DNA from: Blattabacterium cuenoti
GTDB taxonomy: Bacteria; Bacteroidota; Bacteroidia; Flavobacteriales; Blattabacteriaceae
Length of the DNA: 64,000 nt
Direction: 5' to 3'
NCBI RefSeq assembly: GCF_014252035.1
Contig: NZ_CP059207.1
Location: 62,001 to 126,000 of the forward strand
Shown here piece after piece: positions 38,397 through 45,601 of the stretch. The position numbers and the translations under genes were made by a program. Each line of letters starts with the position of its first letter. Position 1 is the stretch's first letter. The notes below the pieces were generated by a model. The model was given only the letters and a program-made list of their open reading frames with translations. It was not told the origin of the DNA and ran no database searches.

Positions 38397-38789
38397 TTCT
38401 AAAAATAAAATATAGAAAATGATATAATATATAATGTTTTATTCCATCATTATAATAATATAAAATATTATTTATTTTATTACCACCTTATTTATATTCT
38501 TTTGAGCACCTGAACAAACGATAAAAATATATTGTTTTATTCTGTGTTATATCATATTTCATTCAAATTTACGTTTTTTATTCCTTGAATATATTCAAAG
38601 ATATTCTACTACTTTTTTATACTATTATTACATAATATACCTGTATTGATTAAAAAATTTATTTATAAGTTTTTATTCTCTATTATTAGGATTATTAGGA
38701 ATAATTGAAATAAAATATCATACAATATTTTTGTAATTTGATGATATTTCATAAAAAAGGAATAAAAATATGAAAAGTTTAGAAAATTT
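38397..38789 (-). pseudogene. ribH: Decayed remnant of ribH (6,7-dimethyl-8-ribityllumazine synthase)
   Basis: This 400-base gap has no open frame, yet homology islands to lumazine synthase occur on the minus strand in the right order and at roughly the right spacing. They are a stretch like EWN-HQITKNLYD (38717-38744), one like PGSFE (38592-38609), KK-KF (38561-38579), and TTTGTTCAGGTGCTCAA (about 38502-38518), which matches codons for the family's VCSG(V)AQ. All are broken by stops and indels. In flavobacteria ribH commonly sits between the TPR gene and mutL, exactly here. The alignment was made by eye from memory of the family. Confidence 0.6.
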
Positions 38790-39487
38790 CTATTTTTTAA
38801 TTTTATTAAAATTCAATGAATAATTAGGTTTTTTTTCATAAAAAGAAATTTTTAATTTATTTTTGATAAACATAAGATACTTTTCTACATTTTTTTTATA
38901 TAAGAAAAAAGGATAGTTTATTTCTATTTTTTTCAATAAATATTTTGAATGTTTATATCTTTTCATATAAAAATCTAGTAATGCTGCTTTATAATAATAA
39001 AGTGGTGTTGTTAGTTCATTCTCTTTTATTTCTGCTGCTTTAATATAATTTTTCAAAGCTTCTTTATTGTTCCCAATTTGACTAAAAGCATCACCTATAA
39101 ATCCATATTTAATAGATGATAAAAGAATATCATCTTTAGCGGAAAAACTTTCCATCATTTTTATAGATTTTTTATAATTACCTAGTTGATAATAACAAAC
39201 CCCTGCATAATATTTAGAAATATTTCCTGCTTTAGTAGAAGGATATTTAGATAATATTCCTAAAAATCCTAGGTAATTAACTTTTGTTTTTTTTTTGTTC
39301 AAAGCTTTATTTATTTCTCCTTGAAAAAGATATTGTTGAGCGTAAATTAATTCTGTTAATGCTTTTTTTTCTAATGAATTTTTAATAAATATTTTCCAAA
39401 AAAAAAATATATAACCAGTGTTATCGCTGTTATTATAATGATAAAAGAATAAATTTTTCTAAATTTTTTATGAAAATATTTCATCAT
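38790..39487 (-). pseudogene. Tetratricopeptide-repeat membrane protein, frameshifted at a run of ten A/T
   Basis: The gene starts at 39487 with a Lys-rich leader and a membrane helix (IYSFIIIITAITLVIYFFF). It then meets ten T on the minus strand (plus strand 39398-39407), where the frame shifts: the first frame stops at 39371. In the next frame translation continues without stop to 38790, with NSLEKKALTELIYAQQYLF, then repeat-like segments KAGNISKYYAGVCYYQLGNY and GDAFSQIGNNKEALKNYIKAA. One more base in the run would restore a 230-residue protein. It may be a pseudogene, be rescued by polymerase slippage, or contain a base-count error. Flavobacteria carry a similar TPR protein upstream of ribH-mutL. 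Confidence 0.8.
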
Positions 39488-39538
39488 ATTGATTATTGTA
39501 TTTGTATAGTTTTTTTTTGTAAAAATGAAAATTACTAA

Positions 39539-40858
39539 TTATTTTCTTATTACTTCTATAGTTTTTATTCTTTTATTCTCAATACTTTTAATAATAAAAG
39601 AATAGTTCAGAAAATAAATTTTCTGTTTACTTTTTGGGAATTCTTTATTTATTTCCATTATAAATCCTCCTAGAGTATCTGCATCTCCTTTCTTTTTTTC
39701 AAACAAAATTTCTTCTTTTATATCCATAATACGATAAAAATTGATTAAAGAAGTTTTACCGTCAAATAAATAATTATTATTATTCAATTTAGAATAAGAC
39801 ATATCTTCTTCATCAAATTCATCAATAATATCTCCTACTATTTCTTCAATAACGTCTTCTAAAGTTATTAATCCACAAGTACCTCCGTATTCATCAACTA
39901 CAATAGCTAAATGTATTTTTCTTTTTTTAAAATCACTTAGAAGATCATCTATCTTTTTTTTTTCTGGTACAAAAAAAGGAGGATGAATTAATTGTATCCA
40001 ATTAAAATATTTTTTATAAATAAATGGAAGAAGATCTTTTGCATAAAGAACTCCTTCTATATCATCAATTCCTCCTTTATAGATTGGTATTCTAGAATAT
40101 CCATGATTACGAACATATTTTAATACTTCATCAAAAGATGTATTGCTGTTCAAAGCAAACATATCAATTCTAGGAGTCATAATTTGATGTATTTCTGTTT
40201 TACCAAAATTAACTATTCTTTGTAAAAATTGACTTTCTTTAATATTTTTTTTATTATATGACGTTATTTGTAAAGCTTTTGATAATTTTTCTACCGAAAA
40301 TGCGTTTTTTTTTCTTAATAATTTTTTTTCTATGATTTTAGATATAAAAATCAATATTCTGCTAATAGGGTATAAAACTTTACTAAGAAAAATAAGAGGT
40401 TTAGACATTAATATAGCAAAACTAAAATTATTTTTACTTGCATATATCTTAGGAATTATTTCTCCAAATAAAAGTAAAATAAAAGTTAGAAAGAATAATT
40501 CTAAAATAAAATTGATAGAAATAATAGAATATTGATCATAAGTAATAAAAAATTTATCTTTTAAAAATTCTATTAAGTAAGTAATTAGTATTACAATACC
40601 AATATTAGAAAAATTATTAGATATTAATATTGTAGCTAATAGTTTTTTTTTATTTTTTAAAATTTTTAATACAATATTTCCTTTATAGAAGTTTTTTTTT
40701 ATTTCTTTATCTACAGTTTTTTTTTTCATGCAAAAAAAAGCGGTTTCTGAACCAGATATCAATGCAGAAAATAGTATAAGTATTATTATTATTATAAAAT
40801 AAAGGACTAAATATATAGCATTTTCTAAGAAAATATTCGTCGAAGATTCTTTTTCCAA
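39539..40858 (-). CDS. gldE: CNNM/CorC-type membrane protein, GldE family
   Basis: Residues about 20-185 form a four-helix DUF21 membrane domain (SALISGSETAFFCM). Two CBS domains follow (MTPRIDMFALNS and LVDEYGG-type IVVDEYGGTCGLITLEDVIEEIVGDI). The C-terminal CorC/HlyC transporter-associated domain ends with EVIRK. Its placement next to mutY is that of gldE, a gene tied to gliding lipoproteins in motile flavobacteria. The same architecture serves metal-ion transport in other bacteria, and a non-motile symbiont probably keeps it for envelope or ion functions. Confidence 0.85.
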   Translation of the reverse strand: MEKESSTNIFLENAIYLVLYFIIIIILILFSALISGSETAFFCMKKKTVDKEIKKNFYKGNIVLKILKNKKKLLATILISNNFSNIGIVILITYLIEFLKDKFFITYDQYSIISINFILELFFLTFILLLFGEIIPKIYASKNNFSFAILMSKPLIFLSKVLYPISRILIFISKIIEKKLLRKKNAFSVEKLSKALQITSYNKKNIKESQFLQRIVNFGKTEIHQIMTPRIDMFALNSNTSFDEVLKYVRNHGYSRIPIYKGGIDDIEGVLYAKDLLPFIYKKYFNWIQLIHPPFFVPEKKKIDDLLSDFKKRKIHLAIVVDEYGGTCGLITLEDVIEEIVGDIIDEFDEEDMSYSKLNNNNYLFDGKTSLINFYRIMDIKEEILFEKKKGDADTLGGFIMEINKEFPKSKQKIYFLNYSFIIKSIENKRIKTIEVIRK

Positions 40859-40892
40859 AAGATTAAATTTTGATGAATTTTTTTCGAAAAAA

Positions 40893-41956
40893 TTAAATCA
40901 TGTTTTTGTTATATTTAAAAAACAATATAATAGGACGTGGAAACGGATACTCTTTTATTTTATTATTCGGAATAAAAATAAATCTTTTCAAAAATTTTTT
41001 TTTATTAAATTCCTTTTGTAAAATTTTGCAATTCAAAAATTGAATTAATAAGTTTTGATGAGTTAATTTATGTTTGATTTTATAAATGATATCATTATAA
41101 TAATTTAAATTAAATCTATTCCAAACTAGATCTATTATTTCTTTTTTAGAATTCAGATTTTTATCTGATTCTATTAAAGGAAACTCATAAAGGCCTTTCC
41201 ATATATCGTTTTTTGACCTTTTATGTATACAAATATTTCCATTATGATCATGTAAAATAATATAATAAAAAAACCTATTTTTTATAGAATGTTTTTTTGT
41301 CATTTTTACGGGAAACTTATTTACGGTTCCATTTTTGGCAGAAAAACAAGAATTTTTTATTGGACAAAATAAACATTTTGGTTTTTTATAAGTGCATAAA
41401 ATAGAACCTAAATCCATAATAGATTGATTAAAAATACCTGGATATTTACAGTTTTTCATCATTTTTATGATGATATTTCTTATTATCTTTTTTGTTTTCT
41501 CAGATTTAATATTTTTATTTATTCCCAAATATCTTGAAAAAACTCTACATGCATTTCCATCTATAGCTGGTATTATTTGATTAAAACATATGGAAACAAC
41601 AGCAGAAGCTATATAAGGACCTATTCCTTTATATTTTATTAAACTTTCATACTTTTTTGGAAACTCATTTTTTTTTTAATTAATTCTTTAGCAAAGGAAT
41701 GTAAATTTCTAGCTCTAGAATAATAACCTAAACCTTCCCATTTTTTTAAAACATCTTTTTCATTTGCTTGAGCTAATTTCTCTAGATTCGGAAATTCTTT
41801 GATAAAACTGTAATAATATTTTATTACTTGAGACACTTTTGTTTGTTGCAACATAAATTCTGAAACTAATATCCAATATGGATTTTTTGTATTTCTCCAA
41901 GGTAGATTTCTATAATTATTCTTATACCAATTTATTATTTTTTTAGATAAATCCAT
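40893..41956 (-). pseudogene. mutY: A/G-specific adenine glycosylase MutY, frameshifted at a run of ten A
   Basis: The N-terminal 95 residues (start 41956) contain LPWRNTKNPYWILVSEFMLQQTKV with catalytic Glu33 and continue to FAKELIKKK. There a run of ten A on the minus strand (plus 41668-41677) throws the frame and a stop follows at 41639. In the neighbouring frame the protein resumes at once: NEFPKKYESLIKYKGIGPYIASAVV, AIDGNACR with the catalytic Asp, the Fe-S cluster C-x6-C-x2-C-x5-C, and a NUDIX-like C-terminal domain ending at 40893. Eleven A would give an intact MutY of about 350 residues. Only this one lesion is visible. Confidence 0.85.
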
Positions 41957-42046
41957 GACATATTAAATTTTAAAGCAATTTTATAAAAAATTCCTATATT
42001 TAGGAAAACAGAAAACGAATTTTGTTATTCGATATAATGATTAAAC

Positions 42047-42340
42047 ATGACAAAAGCAGATATAATAACAGAAATCATATCAGAAACTGGATCTGAGAGA
42101 ATTGACACGCAAAAGGTGATAGAAACATTTATGAAAAAAATAAAACAGAGCTTAACATCGGGAGAAAATGTTTATCTAAGAGGATTTGGATCATTTATTA
42201 TTAAATATAGAGCAAAAAAACTTGGACGTCATATATCTAAAGATATGTCTATAGTAATTCCTGCGCATAATATACCTGCATTTAAACCTGCAAAATCTTT
42301 CACCGAATTAGTGAAGAAAAATGTTCCTATTAAAAAATAA
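42047..42340 (+). CDS. HU/IHF family DNA-binding protein
   Basis: A 97-residue nucleoid protein that bends DNA as a dimer. It shows the N-terminal MTKADIITEIISETG helix pair, GENVYLRGFGSFIIKYRAKKLGRH, where the beta-arm begins, and IPAHNIPAFKPAKSFTELVK at the C-terminus. It is divergent from mutY with 90 bases between, and is followed by a 29-codon basic gene. The same pair is common in Bacteroidetes. Confidence 0.93.
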   Translation: MTKADIITEIISETGSERIDTQKVIETFMKKIKQSLTSGENVYLRGFGSFIIKYRAKKLGRHISKDMSIVIPAHNIPAFKPAKSFTELVKKNVPIKK

Positions 42341-42379
42341 TGATGTTATCATATGAAACAATAACGATTGAAAATTATT

Positions 42380-42469
42380 ATGCCAAACGGAAGAAAAAGA
42401 AAAAGACGTAAAATTGCTACCCATAAAAGAAAAAAAAGAAATAGGAAAAATAGACATAAAAAGAAATAA
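42380..42469 (+). CDS. 29-residue highly basic peptide (small ribosome-associated protein candidate)
   Basis: ATG at 42380 opens a 29-codon frame. The peptide MPNGRKRKRRKIATHKRKKR and the following Asn/Arg/His/Lys tail are almost entirely positive. I recall near-identical peptides (pattern MPxGKKRKRHKxATHKRKKR) encoded next to HU genes in many Bacteroidetes, often called hypothetical. The composition and size suggest an rRNA-binding protein, and a small extra large-subunit protein has been described in Flavobacterium ribosomes. I cannot show that this is the same one. It lies 39 bases after HU. Confidence 0.75.
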   Translation: MPNGRKRKRRKIATHKRKKRNRKNRHKKK

Positions 42470-42527
42470 TATTTCCTAAAAATTATTTTTTATAATCCTT
42501 TTGGATTTTTTTTTGTTGTTGATAACT

Positions 42528-42594
42528 AAAAAGTTATAATAAATGCAAATAACAACAAATAAAAATCTCTATTGGAAAACTATTATAACTTTTT
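42528..42594. repeat. Inverted repeat with 14-bp arms after the basic peptide gene
   Basis: AAAAAGTTATAATA (42528-42541) and its exact complement (42581-42594) are separated by 39 bases. The right arm ends in a short T run. It could form a long-loop hairpin ending the HU transcript. A chance match is possible given the composition. Confidence 0.4.
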
Positions 42595-42695
42595 CACAAA
42601 ATAATAAGTTTTGGATGAAATATTATTCATGTATTTATGTGATATTGATATTATTATTTAAAATTAACTTTTTGGGAATAACCATTACACCATAA
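42543..42695 (+). CDS. Possible 50-residue membrane peptide
   Basis: An open frame of 50 codons in the 420-base spacer between the basic peptide gene and tRNA-Leu. The product starts MQITTNKNLYWKTIITFS and has one hydrophobic segment (about residues 31-46). I recognise no homology. Stops are frequent in random AT-rich DNA, so 50 open codons is mildly notable, but the start lies inside an inverted repeat and no promoter is clear. The rest of the spacer holds only small hairpins. Confidence 0.25.
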   Translation: MQITTNKNLYWKTIITFSQNNKFWMKYYSCIYVILILLFKINFLGITITP

Positions 42696-42732
42696 AATAA
42701 CTATTATTAAAAAATTAAATTAATATATATAT

Positions 42733-42766
42733 AATACCATACCATTATTCATTTTTGGTATTTTTT
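42733..42766 (+). terminator. Terminator-like hairpin before tRNA-Leu(UAG)
   Basis: AATACCA (42733-42739) pairs with TGGTATT (42756-42762) around a 16-base loop, and the T run continues to 42766. A second 8-bp inverted repeat AAAGTAAG/CTTACTTT follows at 42772-42789. Either could end transcripts from the HU side. Confidence 0.4.
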
Positions 42767-42889
42767 GTCTGAAAGTAAGACCTTACTTTATAAAAAATGT
42801 TAAAATAATTTATTTCCTAAGGTTTTTTTTTATTTAAATATAATAAATAAAAAATATGATGCTATATGGATTAAAATCATAATATTTTT

Positions 42890-42973
42890 GTGGGCGTGGT
42901 GGAATTGGTAGACACGTCAGACTTAGGATCTGATGCCTATATAGGTATAAGGGTTCGACTCCCTTCGCCCGCA
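42890..42973 (+). tRNA. tRNA-Leu(UAG)
   Basis: Acceptor GTGGGCG pairs with CGCCCGC (one G-U). The anticodon arm TCAGA-CTTAGGA-TCTGA gives anticodon TAG, reading CUN leucine codons. The T arm is AAGGG-TTCGACT-CCCTT. A long variable arm is present. CCA is not encoded after discriminator A. Confidence 0.95.
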
Positions 42974-43018
42974 CTATTTTTTAAAAAAAATATCATCATC
43001 ATTAGTTTTTGATTTATA

Positions 43019-43942
43019 TTATAATATCATTTCGTCAAATGATATAATTGTATGAAATCCTTTTTCTGAAAAATAATTTTTCATACCCTTTCTATAACTT
43101 ATCAAAACAAAATCACCACCCCATGCCCCTAAACTTTTTACTAGTCCTAAGTAGTCTGGAAAATAAATCTCCTTAATAGTAGGAATATTAAGTGTTTCGG
43201 ATATAATCATTTCATGTATAAATAGTAATTTTTCAAATTCAATTAATGTCTTACAAAAAGGTAATTTTAAAGTTATAGAAGATATAGATTCAATATTTTT
43301 GCTGGAAATACTTGTGATGGAATGAAAAAATTCTATTCCATCACAAGTATTTTTCTTTTTGTTTAAATGTAAAAAAAATAATTTTTCTTTAAATGGAGGA
43401 TCGAAATTAATAGGAATTATACATGGTTTTTTATTAGATAATTTATAAATTATTGGTTTAGATACAGAAACACAAGAAATATCATATCCACTTCCAGGAA
43501 AATATTTTCCCAATAATAAATGTGGGTTTATCTTTGCCCACTTTGCTATATTGTTAATTAAAGTAGAACTACTACCTAACCCCCAATTTCTTGGAAATTC
43601 TAAATTTGTTTTTACGAAAAATCCAAAAGGATTATTTAAAAAATCATTTTTAATTTTTAAAGATTTTAGTAGAAGATCTCTCAATTTAATTGTTATTTTT
43701 TTATCAGTATGATAAACTATATCCAGATAGGGAAGACGAAATACAACTTCAAACCAAAGTTTATTAATTTCATCATAACTTCTCCAATGTAAAATGGAAG
43801 ATAAAAAATTCTTACCAAAAATTGTTAAAGATTGCCCTTTTATTGTAGGCAAGGCTAATCCTATGCCTCCACATAAAATCAAATATTCTCCTGTTAATAG
43901 CAATTTACCATGACTGTAAAAAAAATTTTTATAAAAATACAT
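43019..43942 (-). CDS. GYDIA-type GHMP kinase
   Basis: A GHMP-superfamily small-molecule kinase. The start SHGKLLLTGEYLILCGGIGLALPT is the usual beginning of mevalonate-type kinases. The phosphate loop is WGLGSSSTLINNIA near residue 120, and PGSGYDISCVSV near residue 150 is the GYDIA-like motif that names the flavobacterial family. Members occur with mevalonate-pathway genes, but the substrate is not established. Residues about 205-222 are encoded by an 18-bp perfect hairpin (43306-43352). Its start and the fabD stop overlap (TAATG). Confidence 0.82.
   Translation of the reverse strand: MYFYKNFFYSHGKLLLTGEYLILCGGIGLALPTIKGQSLTIFGKNFLSSILHWRSYDEINKLWFEVVFRLPYLDIVYHTDKKITIKLRDLLLKSLKIKNDFLNNPFGFFVKTNLEFPRNWGLGSSSTLINNIAKWAKINPHLLLGKYFPGSGYDISCVSVSKPIIYKLSNKKPCIIPINFDPPFKEKLFFLHLNKKKNTCDGIEFFHSITSISSKNIESISSITLKLPFCKTLIEFEKLLFIHEMIISETLNIPTIKEIYFPDYLGLVKSLGAWGGDFVLISYRKGMKNYFSEKGFHTIISFDEMIL
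43306..43352. repeat. Inverted repeat with 18-bp perfect arms inside the GYDIA kinase gene
   Basis: AAATACTTGTGATGGAAT (43306-43323) and its exact complement (43335-43352) are separated by 11 bases. On the plus strand the second arm runs into TTTTCTTTTT-like sequence, the shape of an intrinsic terminator for transcription antisense to the kinase. On the coding strand it would be a very stable mRNA hairpin. Confidence 0.9.
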
Positions 43943-44799
43943 TATCTTTTTATTAAAATTTTTTTCATTAAACCACTTAAAATATTTCCTGGACCTATAT
44001 CAATAAATGATAGCGCACCATTATTAATCATATTTTCTATAGACTGTTTCCATTTTACTGGATAAGTAAAATGCTTTATAAGATTATTTTTTATATCTAA
44101 TGATTTTATAACAGGTTGAGCATTAACATTTTGATAAATTGGACATTTAGAATCTTTGAAAGATATTTTATCTATAATTTTTTTAAATTTTTTTTTTGCT
44201 GGTTCCATAATAGGAGAATGAAAAGCCCCATGAAGAGGAAGTATAAATATTTTTTTAGCTCCAATATTTTCCAAAGTTTTACAAACTCTTCTTACTGCTT
44301 TACGTTCTCCAGATATTACTAATTGTCCAGGACAATTGTAATTAGATGGTACTACTATTCCTTTATCTATTTTGCAATGAAAATCTACAATTTCATCTTT
44401 TAAACCAAAAATAACCGCCATTTCTCCTTCTGTAGATTTACAAATTTTTTGCATTAATTTCGCTCTTTGATTAACCATAAATAATCCTTTTTCAAAAGAA
44501 AAAACATCCACAGATGCTAAAGCCGAAAATTCTCCAAGAGAATGACCAGCAACCATATCTGGATCAAAATTATTTAATATTTTTGTTTTTATTACTGAAT
44601 AAATATAAATTGCTAATTGTATATATTCTGTATTCTCTGAAAGAATTTTTGTTTCATTAAACATTATAGATGTCATTCGAAATCCTAATATTTCATCTGC
44701 CAAACGAAATAATTTTTTTGCTAAAGTAGATTTTTTATACAGATATTTACCCATACCGGGAAATTGTGATCCTTGACCAGGAAATAAATAAGCTTTCAT
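43942..44799 (-). CDS. fabD: Malonyl-CoA:ACP transacylase
   Basis: FabD loads malonyl groups onto acyl carrier protein for fatty-acid synthesis. MKAYLFPGQGSQFPGMGKYL is the family start, GHSLGEFSALA carries the nucleophile Ser87, and LPLHGAFHSPIMEPA has the catalytic His near residue 195. The open frame extends to 44859, but that version would overlap tatD on the other strand. ATG 44799 gives the normal 285-286 residues. Confidence 0.93.
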   Translation of the reverse strand: MKAYLFPGQGSQFPGMGKYLYKKSTLAKKLFRLADEILGFRMTSIMFNETKILSENTEYIQLAIYIYSVIKTKILNNFDPDMVAGHSLGEFSALASVDVFSFEKGLFMVNQRAKLMQKICKSTEGEMAVIFGLKDEIVDFHCKIDKGIVVPSNYNCPGQLVISGERKAVRRVCKTLENIGAKKIFILPLHGAFHSPIMEPAKKKFKKIIDKISFKDSKCPIYQNVNAQPVIKSLDIKNNLIKHFTYPVKWKQSIENMINNGALSFIDIGPGNILSGLMKKILIKR

Positions 44800-44832
44800 A
44801 AACAATAAAAATATTATTAAATTTATACATAC

Positions 44833-45597
44833 ATGAAAATAACCGATACTCATGCTCATCTATACATGAAAGAATTTAAAAATGATATTCATCATGTAAT
44901 AAAAAGAGCAATGAATCAAGGTATAAACAGATTTTTTCTTCCTTCTATAAGTAGTTCTTCCATTTCTGATATGATAGAATTGGAAAACAAATATCCAAAT
45001 ATTTGTTTTCCAATGATAGGATTACATCCTAATAACGTTTTTCCAAAAACTATAGAAATAGAATTGAATAATATAAAAAAATATCTAAATCAACATCGTT
45101 TTATTTCTATAGGAGAAACGGGTATAGATTTACATTTTAACAAAAAATTTCTTATTGAACAAGAATATGCATTTGTAAATCAAATAAAATTAGCAAAAGA
45201 AAATAAATTACCAATAATAATTCATTGCAGGAATTCTTTTCATAGAGTTATTAAAATATTAGAAAATAATTCTTATAGTAAAGGCGTTTTCCATTGTTTT
45301 TCTGGTAATTTAAAAGAAGCTATAATAATTACAGATTTAGGTATGAAACTTGGAATTGGAGGTATTATTACTTTTAAAAATAATCACATTGATGAATTTT
45401 TACATAAAATATCAATAAAGAATATCGTACTAGAAACAGACTCTCCATATTTATCTCCATATCCTTTTAGAGGAGAGAGAAATGAACCCAGTAGATTAAA
45501 AGTTATTTTAAATAAATTATCTAAAATTTATTCTATATCAGAAAAAATGATCGCAAAATATATCAACAAAAATGTTGATGATCTTTTTTTCAATTAA
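44833..45597 (+). CDS. tatD: TatD family metal-dependent hydrolase
   Basis: A TIM-barrel nuclease/hydrolase. ITDTHAHLYMKEF holds the first metal His pair, IGLHPNNV and GETGIDLHF follow, then LPIIIHCRNSF, GVFHCFSGNLKEA and the C-terminal LETDSPYLSPYPFRGERNEPS. 254 residues, normal. Members degrade DNA in repair or apoptosis-like processes, and the role here is not certain. The coding region holds a 16-bp perfect hairpin at 44979-45014. It ends 4 bases before the convergent fumC stop. Confidence 0.92.
   Translation: MKITDTHAHLYMKEFKNDIHHVIKRAMNQGINRFFLPSISSSSISDMIELENKYPNICFPMIGLHPNNVFPKTIEIELNNIKKYLNQHRFISIGETGIDLHFNKKFLIEQEYAFVNQIKLAKENKLPIIIHCRNSFHRVIKILENNSYSKGVFHCFSGNLKEAIIITDLGMKLGIGGIITFKNNHIDEFLHKISIKNIVLETDSPYLSPYPFRGERNEPSRLKVILNKLSKIYSISEKMIAKYINKNVDDLFFN
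44979..45014. repeat. Inverted repeat with 16-bp perfect arms inside tatD
   Basis: ATTGGAAAACAAATAT (44979-44994) and its exact complement (44999-45014) flank the 4-base loop CCAA. It encodes LENKYPNICFPM near residues 51-62. There is no T tract on either strand. Confidence 0.88.
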
Positions 45598-45601
45598 TTC
45601 A

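Noticed and set aside
38387..38789. Signal recognition particle RNA or tmRNA in the mutL-TPR gap
   Set aside because: A GTTCAGGTGC stretch recalled the SRP RNA core, but the GGAAGGAAGCAG part and folding arms are missing. The ribH explanation accounts for it better.
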